From assembly GCA_020724325.1 (NCBI GenBank), contig DYHC01000057.1:1-9247 (forward strand): 9,247 nt of DNA, given 5' to 3'. The position numbers were made by a program, and so were the translations under genes. The stretch comes from Melioribacter roseus (GTDB taxonomy: Bacteria; Bacteroidota; Ignavibacteria; Ignavibacteriales; Melioribacteraceae). The notes under the pieces were generated by a model. It had not been told where the DNA came from. It made no database searches and saw only the letters and a list, made by a program, of their open reading frames with translations. Below are positions 1 to 6,336 of the stretch, in pieces (position 1 is the stretch's first letter; every line of letters begins with the position of its first letter).

Positions 1-2
1 AG

Positions 3-188
3 GCATTACTAACTCCTTCAATTATTAAAGAGAAGTGTAAAGGGTGCGGGGTTTGCATAAAGAAATGCCCAACCGGCGCAATTACCGGAAATAAAAAAGA
101 ACTTCATGTAATTAACGAATCACTCTGTATCAAATGTATGGCTTGTATTGATGCATGCAGATTAAATGCTATTGCAGCGGGAGGTTAA
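3..188 (+). CDS. hydB: HydB/NuoF-like hydrogenase subunit, C-terminal fragment
   Basis: Only the last 61 residues are in the window; the gene begins upstream. They form a two-cluster bacterial ferredoxin domain: a first CxxCxxCxxxCP motif followed by TGAI, and a second CxxCxxCxxxC motif, then the TAA stop at 186-188. A 2x[4Fe-4S] tail of this kind is found at the C-terminus of the NuoF-like flavin subunit (HydB) of trimeric NAD- and ferredoxin-dependent [FeFe] hydrogenases, where it relays electrons between the FMN site and ferredoxin or HydA. The stop lies 1 nt before the hydA start, and hydB-hydA is the usual order in this complex. The FMN/NADH-binding part is outside the window, so the identity rests on this tail and on the neighbour. 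A stand-alone ferredoxin or another Fe-S subunit cannot be excluded. Confidence 0.75.
   Translation, partial: ALLTPSIIKEKCKGCGVCIKKCPTGAITGNKKELHVINESLCIKCMACIDACRLNAIAAGG
179..184 (+). promoter_or_regulatory. Ribosome binding site of hydA
   Basis: GGGAGG lies 5 nt before the ATG at 190 and inside the last codons of the upstream gene. It decides the hydA start: the earlier in-frame ATG at 166 would place this Shine-Dalgarno inside the coding region, has no good site of its own, and would add eight residues before the conserved start of the 2Fe-2S domain. Confidence 0.8.
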
Positions 189-189
189 T

Positions 190-2226
190 ATGAAACAGAA
201 AACACTTAAAATAAATGGAAAAGAAGTTGAGTTTGGCGGTGAAAGAAATCTTCTCGAAGTAATCCGTAAAGCAAATATTGAGATACCAACTTTTTGTTAT
301 CACTCAGAGCTTAGTACCTATGGCGCGTGCAGAATGTGTGTTGTTGATATAAGTGGACGCGGAATTCTTACTTCGTGCACTACTAAACCTGAAGATGGTT
401 TGGAAGTTAGAACTCACACAAAAGAAGTAAGAAACATCAGAAGGGTTGCGCTTGAATTATTACTTGCAAACCATGATCGCAGCTGTACGTCGTGTGTAAA
501 GAGTGTTAGTTGCAAACTTCAAAAATTAGCAAACGATCTCGGAATTGAAGAAATTCGCTTCAAATCTACAGACACAAAACAACAGTTAGATTTATCATCG
601 GATGCTTTAGTGCGCGATCCTAATAAATGCATTCTTTGCGGAGATTGCGTTCGTGCTTGTTACGAAATTCAAGATATTGGTGCAATAGATTTTGTACATC
701 GTGGCTCAAGAGTAACTGTTCTTCCAGCATTCGGTAAAGGATTAGCTGATGTTGAATGCGTTGACTGTGGACAGTGCGCCAGAGTTTGCCCAACCGGCGC
801 AATAACACCAAGATACAATATCAACGAAGTATGGAATGAAATTGATAATCCTAATAAAACAGTTGTTGTACAGATAGCCCCCGCTGTTCGAGTAGCAATT
901 GGTGAACTCTTTGGTATGAAACCGGGCACGCTTCTTATTGGACAAATTGTTTCTGCTCTCAAGATGCTTGGCTTCGATAAAGTATTCGATACTTCTTTTG
1001 GTGCTGATTTAACAGTTGTAGAAGAAGCAAGAGAGTTTATTCAGCGTAAAACAGAAAACAATAATCTGCCGCTGCTTACTTCGTGCTGCCCCGGCTGGGT
1101 TAAATTTGCAGAACAATATTATCCAGAATATTTGCCAAACTTGTCAACATGCAAATCACCTCAGCAAATGTTTGGAGCCGTTGCAAAAGAAATTTTACCA
1201 GAAAAACTCGGAATTAAGCGGGAAGACCTTGTAGTGGTTTCTATTATGCCATGTACTGCAAAAAAAGTTGAAGCCAACAGAAACGAATTTTCGAATGGAA
1301 AAGAAAAGGAAGTTGATTTTGTTTTAACTACACAAGAACTCGCCGCTATGATTAAGCATACAGGAATAAAATTTGAAAGTTTGACCCCGGAATCACCGGA
1401 TTTACCCATGGGATTCAAAACCGGTGCGGGTGTTATTTTTGGCAACAGCGGCGGTGTTAGCGAAGCTGTACTTCGTTATGCATATGAAAAAATAAATGGG
1501 GTTAAGCTAAGCAATTTCGAATTCAGTGAAGTCCGTGGCGATGAAGCAATCCGCAAAGCCGAAGTATATTTAAATGGAACAACGGTTAAAATGGCAATTG
1601 TAAGCGGACTTAAAAATACTAGAACATTGCTGGATAAAATTAATAAAGGGGAAGCGCAGTACGATATTATTGAAGTTATGGCTTGTCCTGGCGGATGTAT
1701 AGGCGGCGCCGGACAGCCCTATATTCTAGACGATTCTACTAAGAAGGAAAGGACACGCGGACTTTACGATTGCGATAAAACTCTTCAGCTTCACAAATCG
1801 CAAGACAATCCGTACATACAGGATTTATATAAAAACCTGCTAATTGAGCCTGGCAGCCACAAGGCACATAAATTGCTCCATACCACTTACAAAAACAGAA
1901 AACGAATTATGGAAACGAAATTAAGTGTTATTGATGGTGCTGATTCCCAAAAGCTGGAAGTTAAGGTTTGTGTTGGTACAAATTGTTATGTTAAGAAATC
2001 CCAAAAACTTATAGCGCAAATGATTGGTTACGTTGAAAACAAAGGTTTAGGCAGCGCAGTTGATGTAAGCGCTACTTTCTGTATGGAAAAATGCGGCGTG
2101 GGTCCAAATGTTATGATTGGCGATGAGCACATTCCTCAATGCAGTTTTGAAAAAGCTCTAAATGTTTTAGAAAAAAAACTTGCTGAAGAAATTTACTCTG
2201 TAAAAGAAACTGAAGAAATAAATTAA
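190..2226 (+). CDS. hydA: [FeFe] hydrogenase catalytic subunit HydA (HydABC type)
   Basis: This 678-aa protein should reversibly reduce protons to H2 in the cytoplasm, coupled to NAD(H) and ferredoxin in an electron-bifurcating HydABC complex. Domains in order: plant-type [2Fe-2S] (C36, C47, C50, C63); His-Cys [4Fe-4S] (H95, C99, C102, C108); 2x[4Fe-4S] (C147/150/153/157 and C190/193/196/200); the H-cluster domain; a small-subunit-like segment at about 530-575; and a C-terminal thioredoxin-like [2Fe-2S] domain (C594, C599, C631, C635). All three H-cluster motifs are intact: L1 TSCCPGW 297-303, L2 MPCTAKK from 353, and L3 MACPGGC ending at C503. C299, the proton-relay cysteine, and the cluster ligands C300, C355, C499 and C503 are all present. 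The extra C-terminal [2Fe-2S] domain is what distinguishes group A3/bifurcating HydA from simple clostridial enzymes. Bifurcation is inferred from architecture and the HydB-like neighbour; hydC is not visible. Confidence 0.95.
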   Translation: MKQKTLKINGKEVEFGGERNLLEVIRKANIEIPTFCYHSELSTYGACRMCVVDISGRGILTSCTTKPEDGLEVRTHTKEVRNIRRVALELLLANHDRSCTSCVKSVSCKLQKLANDLGIEEIRFKSTDTKQQLDLSSDALVRDPNKCILCGDCVRACYEIQDIGAIDFVHRGSRVTVLPAFGKGLADVECVDCGQCARVCPTGAITPRYNINEVWNEIDNPNKTVVVQIAPAVRVAIGELFGMKPGTLLIGQIVSALKMLGFDKVFDTSFGADLTVVEEAREFIQRKTENNNLPLLTSCCPGWVKFAEQYYPEYLPNLSTCKSPQQMFGAVAKEILPEKLGIKREDLVVVSIMPCTAKKVEANRNEFSNGKEKEVDFVLTTQELAAMIKHTGIKFESLTPESPDLPMGFKTGAGVIFGNSGGVSEAVLRYAYEKINGVKLSNFEFSEVRGDEAIRKAEVYLNGTTVKMAIVSGLKNTRTLLDKINKGEAQYDIIEVMACPGGCIGGAGQPYILDDSTKKERTRGLYDCDKTLQLHKSQDNPYIQDLYKNLLIEPGSHKAHKLLHTTYKNRKRIMETKLSVIDGADSQKLEVKVCVGTNCYVKKSQKLIAQMIGYVENKGLGSAVDVSATFCMEKCGVGPNVMIGDEHIPQCSFEKALNVLEKKLAEEIYSVKETEEIN

Positions 2227-4001
2227 TGTTACTCAAAGCTGTTGATAACCAGATCATATTTACAAACAAAGCACGATGCCGGGATTGTTACCGATGCTTT
2301 AGAAATTGTCCCGTTAATGCTATAAAAATGAAAGATGGGCAAGCATCTGTTGAAGTTGAATTATGTATTTTGTGCGGAGCGTGTCTGCAAGTTTGTCCTC
2401 AAAACGCAAAACAATATAGACGCGATATCGAGAAAGTGAAACGATTGATTAAGGAAAATGAAAATGTTGCTGTTAGTATTGCTCCATCTTTCCCGGCATT
2501 GTTTGAAGATTGGCAAATAGAACGAGTGCCTTCTCTTATGCGTAAACTTGGTTTTAGCTGCGTGTGCGAAACTGCCGAAGCGGCTTATTACGTCGCTAAG
2601 GAAACGAAAAAATTTTTTTCTGAGAAAGAGAAGGGGTTATGTTTGTCAACAGCTTGTCCTTCTTTTGTAACATACGTTGAGAAGTACCAAACAAAAAATG
2701 TTGATAATCTTATGCCAATAGTTTCTCCCATGATAGCTCACGCTAAACGGCTGAAAAAGAAACTCGGCTCACATTGGAAGGTTGTCTTTATTGGTCCCTG
2801 TGTTGCTAAAAAAGCTGAAGCAGAAAGAGCTGAATACAAAGGGTTAATTGACGGTGTGCTTACATTTACAGAACTTTTAGAATGGATGGAAGAAGAGAAA
2901 ATTGATTTGAAACAATACGAAGCAAGCGAGTTTGATGAACAAGCTGCCAGTGATGCAAGACTCTACGCTTTAACCGGAGGAATGTCTAAAACAGCCGCGC
3001 TTGAAACCGATAACTTAAACAGATCAGTTTATGCTTTGAGCGGTTATACTGATATTGTTGATTCAATTAATTCTTTCAATGATACGAATAATAAAATTAT
3101 GATCGAACCGCTGATTTGCTCTATCGGTTGTGTTAACGGATCTGGTTTGCCAAAAGCAAAAAATGTTTACAAAAGAAAAGAGAACGTTATTAATTATGCT
3201 AAACAAAAAAGTAATTTCGAAGCTGTAATTGATGAATGTATGGTGAAGTTAACCACAACCTTTAATCATGCTGCGGGTTTGTTAGAAGAAGAATATTCAG
3301 AAGGGCAGATTCGTAATGTGCTGGAACAAACAGGAAAGCAAAATGAGGAAGACCAGCTAAATTGCGCTGCTTGCGGATATTCAACTTGTTTGGAGAACGC
3401 AAAAGCAATTCTACGCGGAATGGTTGAAATTGAATCTTGCATTCCTTATATGAGAAGACTAGCCGAACAAAGAACAGATAAGATTATTGAAACTTCTCCA
3501 AACGGAATAGTTATTCTTAATAAAGAACTAGAGATTATTCATATGAATCCGGCGTTTAAGAAATTCTTTATGTGTACCAATTCTGTTATCGGAAAAAGAA
3601 TTTCTTATTTGATGGACCCCGAAGCTTTCATTAAGCTAAAAGAAAGCGATACTGCTGCAATTGAGCAGACTGTAAATCATACAAACTACAATATTGTTTG
3701 TCATCAAATTTTATATAAGCTAAAAGAGGATAGCCAGTACATCGGATTTTTTGTTGACATAACAAAAAATCTTTCCGATGAAGAAAAATTAGATTACCTA
3801 CGCGAAAGAACCATTTTGCAAGCGCAGGAATTGCTTGAGCATCAAGTAGAAATGGCACAGCAGCTTGCTAAACTATTGGGCGGAAATACTGCTAAAGTTG
3901 AAGAGCTTGTAGAAAATCTTATAAAGCTTACACAAGATGAAAAAGTAAAAAACATTGGAAGAAACAAAAACGGCTTATGGGATACTTATACTACGAAGTA
4001 A
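2226..4001 (+). CDS. hydS: Sensory [FeFe] hydrogenase with Fe-S and PAS domains (HydS-like)
   Basis: This 591-aa protein is probably an H2 or redox sensor rather than a turnover enzyme. It has two N-terminal [4Fe-4S] motifs (C18/21/24/28 and C47/50/53/57), a divergent H-cluster domain, a further Cys cluster (C380, C383, C388, C405; spacing 2-4-16, as in the 'Fes' domain), a PAS domain at about 416-510, and a helical, probably coiled-coil tail at about 515-585. The H-cluster ligands are kept: C144 in L1, C192 in L2, C298 and C302 in L3. The surroundings differ from HydA: L1 reads STACPSF, with A143 where HydA has the proton-relay Cys; L2 reads GPCVAKK, with Gly for Met; L3 reads ICSIGC. This set of changes plus PAS fits group C (HydS) hydrogenases. 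No kinase or HTH output domain is present. The start overlaps the hydA stop (TAATG), with a weak GAAGAA at 2212-2217, so translation is probably coupled. Confidence 0.9.
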   Translation: MLLKAVDNQIIFTNKARCRDCYRCFRNCPVNAIKMKDGQASVEVELCILCGACLQVCPQNAKQYRRDIEKVKRLIKENENVAVSIAPSFPALFEDWQIERVPSLMRKLGFSCVCETAEAAYYVAKETKKFFSEKEKGLCLSTACPSFVTYVEKYQTKNVDNLMPIVSPMIAHAKRLKKKLGSHWKVVFIGPCVAKKAEAERAEYKGLIDGVLTFTELLEWMEEEKIDLKQYEASEFDEQAASDARLYALTGGMSKTAALETDNLNRSVYALSGYTDIVDSINSFNDTNNKIMIEPLICSIGCVNGSGLPKAKNVYKRKENVINYAKQKSNFEAVIDECMVKLTTTFNHAAGLLEEEYSEGQIRNVLEQTGKQNEEDQLNCAACGYSTCLENAKAILRGMVEIESCIPYMRRLAEQRTDKIIETSPNGIVILNKELEIIHMNPAFKKFFMCTNSVIGKRISYLMDPEAFIKLKESDTAAIEQTVNHTNYNIVCHQILYKLKEDSQYIGFFVDITKNLSDEEKLDYLRERTILQAQELLEHQVEMAQQLAKLLGGNTAKVEELVENLIKLTQDEKVKNIGRNKNGLWDTYTTK

Positions 4002-5125
4002 TAACCAAGCAGACTTCCAAACGCCCCGAAAAACCTTGCGGCGATGTTGTTTTAACCGAACGCGATAAATCTGCTACAATTCATATACTTTGCGATGGTG
4101 TTGGCAGCGGTATAAAAGCTAACATTACCGCCAACATGTGTGTAGCCAGACTAAAAGAACTTCTACGAAACGGTTTTACACTAAGACAAGCTTTTACAAA
4201 TGTTGCGCGTACAATGGAAGATGCGAGAAAAAAAGATATGCCTTGCGCATTCTTTACTGTTGCACGTGTTCTAAGCGATGGTGTTGCTGTTATTCTTAAT
4301 TATGAAATGCCCGAAGCACTGTTTGTTGCAAAGCGATACTCAACCCATCTCAAAAGTGTTACGCAGAGTTTTTATTTTGGTGTAATTGGAGAGGCAAGCT
4401 GCACGCTCGATAAAGGTGAGGGTATTATCCTTATGAGCGACGGTATTACACAAGCCGGGCTTGGTAAAGGGTTACAAAATGGCTGGGGAATAGAGAACGT
4501 AAACAAGTTTGTAAACAATGAACTTCGCAAAGGGGCTGATATTAAGGAACTTCCGCAGCTTTTGATTAATCAAGCAAAGAAATTGTGGAAACAAAGATGG
4601 GAAGATGATTTAACTGTTTCACTTATTCATGGCAGAAGAGGAAGTATTGTAAATCTATTAACCGGTCCGCCAATTGATTCAGACCGGGATGAAGAAATTG
4701 TTAATTCTTTTTTATCTAACGAAGGATTAAAGATTGTTTGCGGCGCATCAACAGCAAAAATTGTTGCCAGAGTATTAAATAAAGAACTAAAAATAGATCC
4801 TTCTTTTAACTCTTCTATTGCACCTCCAAATTATGAAATAGATGGAATTGATTTAGTAACAGAAGGAGCCGTAACACTTAATCAACTTTATAATATTTGG
4901 GGGGAAAGAATTGAGAATCTTGAAAAAAACAGTCCCGTTACTGTTCTCTATGCGCTGCTAAATGTTGCAGATAAAGTTAATTTATTTTTGGGAGGATCAA
5001 AAAACCCCGCCGGTGATGATATTAGCTTCAAGCAAAGCGGCATTATAAAACGCGAAAAAATTATTCCTCTCCTTATTCTCAAGTTTAAAGAAGATGGCAA
5101 AATTATTTCTGAAGAAAGATTCTGA
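3977..5125 (+). CDS. SpoIIE/PP2C-type serine/threonine phosphatase with extra C-terminal region
   Basis: This 382-aa cytoplasmic protein has no signal peptide or membrane segment. Residues about 1-225 match the SpoIIE/PP2C metal-dependent phosphatase fold: the CDGVGSG motif with D40, MSDGI with D155, and EDDLTV with D210/D211 give the acidic residues that bind the two metal ions. Such phosphatases remove phosphate from Ser/Thr, often on anti-sigma-factor antagonists. Residues about 230-382 form a separate region, with GASTAKIVARVLNKEL near 258 and a GIDLVTEGAVTL segment, that I cannot assign to a named fold. The ATG lies 25 nt inside hydS, with GGAAGAA at 3957-3963 (13-nt spacing, weak), so expression probably depends on hydS translation. 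PP2C-type phosphatases are recurrent neighbours of group C hydrogenases, so this is the likely output of HydS. No anti-sigma kinase or STAS partner is visible in the window. Confidence 0.85.
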   Translation: MGYLYYEVITKQTSKRPEKPCGDVVLTERDKSATIHILCDGVGSGIKANITANMCVARLKELLRNGFTLRQAFTNVARTMEDARKKDMPCAFFTVARVLSDGVAVILNYEMPEALFVAKRYSTHLKSVTQSFYFGVIGEASCTLDKGEGIILMSDGITQAGLGKGLQNGWGIENVNKFVNNELRKGADIKELPQLLINQAKKLWKQRWEDDLTVSLIHGRRGSIVNLLTGPPIDSDRDEEIVNSFLSNEGLKIVCGASTAKIVARVLNKELKIDPSFNSSIAPPNYEIDGIDLVTEGAVTLNQLYNIWGERIENLEKNSPVTVLYALLNVADKVNLFLGGSKNPAGDDISFKQSGIIKREKIIPLLILKFKEDGKIISEERF

Positions 5126-5152
5126 TTCCAAAAGGTTCTGAACCCAAATATC

Positions 5153-5179
5153 TTAATGTGTTGTGTAACAGCACATTAA
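5153..5179 (+). terminator. Stem-loop after the hydrogenase operon
   Basis: The left arm TTAATGTGTTG (5153-5163) and right arm CAGCACATTAA (5169-5179) form an 11-bp stem with a single G-U pair and a 5-nt TGTAA loop. It starts 27 nt after the phosphatase stop, the usual place for a transcript end. No T-run follows on either strand, so it is not a classical intrinsic terminator. It may be a 3'-end stabilising hairpin, a Rho-assisted end or a protein-binding palindrome. Confidence 0.45.
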
Positions 5180-5254
5180 CCTCACTTTAGCTGGTGAGTA
5201 AGAAATGCTGTTAATATCACTCAATTAAAAAATGCCATATAGCTTCAATTTTTG

Positions 5255-5278
5255 TATAATTATAAAGGTCTAATTATA
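5255..5278 (-). terminator. AT-rich stem-loop at the end of the AbiEii gene
   Basis: TATAATTA (5255-5262) and TAATTATA (5271-5278) form a perfect 8-bp, all-AT stem around an 8-nt loop. It overlaps the stop codon of the minus-strand nucleotidyltransferase gene. The stem is weak and lacks a following T-run, so a role in ending that transcript is only possible. Confidence 0.25.
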
Positions 5279-5924
5279 GTAACCTCGGAACTTCAACTGT
5301 AAGGAATTGTTTTACCGTTTCCCAGGAAAGAGGGAGCCGCATATCAGGTAGTGGTTCCCGTTCGGCATCATCAAAATAGACAAGGGATTTGAGCACGTGA
5401 ACATTGTTATAAGGAGTATGTGAAAATTTTTGTTGAAATAACTCAAAGAGTTCCCTCAATCCATAGAGCCGGGCAACCATATATAAATCTATGAAATCCC
5501 TCCTTGTTCCTCTTCCACTAATTGCGCTGATCTTCATACAGGCAATATCTCTTTCGTCTGCAACTTCTATAATAACGCCGGCTTTAGTCCGGTATTCCAT
5601 TTTTGGGAAAAGAAGCGGATATATGTACCCCAGAAAACTCACATTTATTTTGTTTAGCACAATATGGAGCGTGGTTGTACTTTTTGAAACAATCGTTAAA
5701 TTTTTTAGTCCTTGCATTTTTTGCAACAACAACTCCTCATCGAATAACTTGGTACTAAAGAAATCAAAATCCCGGGAAAAACAATGTCCATATTTAAGTG
5801 CCAATCCCGTTCCACCAGCAAGATAAAACTGAGAGAGTGATATTACGCTATCAAGATCATTCAAAACAGATTCGGAAGACTTGGGAAGAATTTCTTTATG
5901 CCACGTAACATTTTCAATATCCAT
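5274..5924 (-). CDS. AbiEii/AbiGii-family nucleotidyltransferase (toxin-like)
   Basis: This 216-aa soluble protein belongs to the AbiEii/AbiGii nucleotidyltransferase family, the toxin half of type IV-like toxin-antitoxin and abortive-infection modules. The N-terminal motif AGGTGLALKYGH (from about residue 37) followed by SRDFDFFS supplies the Gly-rich loop and the two Asp residues of a DNA polymerase beta-like active site. A second family motif is seen at about 130-148: MKISAISGRG, then RRDFIDL. Both look intact, so the protein should be catalytically competent. At 216 aa it is shorter than the phage-resistance AbiEii proteins (about 290-300 aa) and resembles the compact versions. An AAGGTG ribosome site (complement 5932-5937, 7-nt spacing) overlaps the stop of the upstream DUF6922 gene; the gap is 12 nt, so the two are co-transcribed and probably coupled. 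Substrate and physiological role cannot be read from the sequence. Confidence 0.85.
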   Translation of the reverse strand: MDIENVTWHKEILPKSSESVLNDLDSVISLSQFYLAGGTGLALKYGHCFSRDFDFFSTKLFDEELLLQKMQGLKNLTIVSKSTTTLHIVLNKINVSFLGYIYPLLFPKMEYRTKAGVIIEVADERDIACMKISAISGRGTRRDFIDLYMVARLYGLRELFELFQQKFSHTPYNNVHVLKSLVYFDDAEREPLPDMRLPLSWETVKQFLTVEVPRLL

Positions 5925-5936
5925 ATAATTACACCT

Positions 5937-6206
5937 TCATTCCCGTTTCAAAGCTGCTATTTCATTCAAAGGTACTTCAAATAAGAGAGCCCAAAAATGT
6001 GCTGACTTGGGAGAAAGTCGTTTGTCAGATTTTATTACATGTTGTATCTCTGATATTGGAAATAGCTCTTTAATCCATGCAACAGCCATCTCATTCCCGA
6101 ACTCGAGAACACGATTGATAGTATATTCAGGGAATTCATGCGGCTCAAATGTCTCAAGGTTAACATCCCAAAAAAGATGCTGTATGTTTGTTGGTATTTG
6201 TTTCAT
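5937..6206 (-). CDS. DUF6922-type small protein, candidate antitoxin
   Basis: This 89-aa protein is acidic, soluble and of unknown biochemical role. It has the features I associate with DUF6922: an N-terminal LFWDV motif (about residue 12), a middle segment resembling RVLEFGNEMAVAWI, and a C-terminal RLSPKSAHFWALLFEVP block (about 65-81). The start was chosen at the ATG at 6206 (complement), where family similarity begins. A longer reading to 6368 adds 54 hydrophobic, basic residues, runs through the divergent promoter and overlaps clpB, so it is unlikely. A weak AAGAAAG lies just upstream. The gene directly precedes the AbiEii-family gene, the position normally held by the antitoxin AbiEi, but it has no visible winged-helix domain. 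An antitoxin or adaptor role is inferred from this position only. Confidence 0.75.
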   Translation of the reverse strand: MKQIPTNIQHLFWDVNLETFEPHEFPEYTINRVLEFGNEMAVAWIKELFPISEIQHVIKSDKRLSPKSAHFWALLFEVPLNEIAALKRE

Positions 6207-6296
6207 AACTTTCTTATAATATACATTATTAACAAACAATTTGCTTAATAGCAGTTTATACCGAACAACGAAACTTTTAATGAAAATTTTTTGTAT

Positions 6297-6305
6297 GAGT
6301 GCTAA
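6297..6305 (+). promoter_or_regulatory. CIRCE-like half-site upstream of clpB
   Basis: GAGTGCTAA matches 9/9 the right arm of the CIRCE operator (TTAGCACTC-N9-GAGTGCTAA) bound by the heat-shock repressor HrcA. It lies 31 nt before the clpB start, a typical CIRCE location. The left arm is missing: at the expected place (6279-6287) only 2 of 9 bases match. It could be a degenerate operator or chance. Confidence 0.35.
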
Positions 6306-6325
6306 TTTAATAACACAAATTATTC

Positions 6326-6330
6326 GGTGA
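6326..6330 (+). promoter_or_regulatory. Ribosome binding site of clpB
   Basis: GGTGA lies 6 nt before the ATG at 6337. It supports this start, as does the protein beginning with the ClpB N-domain sequence [10 protein letters not shown]. Confidence 0.6.
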
Positions 6331-6336
6331 AAAATT

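Larger units (their letters stand above)
6207..6336. promoter_or_regulatory. Divergent intergenic promoter region (DUF6922 / clpB)
   Basis: These 130 bp are very AT-rich and separate two genes that read away from each other, so both promoters should lie here. AT-rich -10-like sequence (TATTATA, complement about 6215-6221) precedes the minus-strand gene, but I could not place a convincing -35/-10 pair, nor the Bacteroidota TTG/TAnnTTTG pattern, for either direction. The clpB side holds an exact CIRCE half-site. Confidence 0.5.

Noticed and set aside
166..189. Earlier in-frame ATG for hydA at 166
   Set aside because: It has no good ribosome site, overlaps the end of hydB more deeply, and the GGGAGG at 179-184 fits the ATG at 190.
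66..803. 17-bp identical string (66-82 and 787-803) in hydB and hydA
   Set aside because: Both encode the CPTGAI ferredoxin motif; identical codons for a shared six-residue motif do not need a recombination explanation.
669..1445. Minus-strand ORFs inside hydA
   Set aside because: They are shadow frames of a strongly conserved gene, with no ribosome sites or recognisable products.
5153..5179. CRP/FNR-type operator in the TGTG...CACA palindrome
   Set aside because: The spacing between TGTG and CACA is 11 nt rather than 8 nt, and the site lies downstream of a stop codon, not in a promoter.
5491..5826. Plus-strand ORF of 111 codons opposite the AbiEii gene
   Set aside because: It is antisense to a gene with clear catalytic motifs, and its translation resembles no family.
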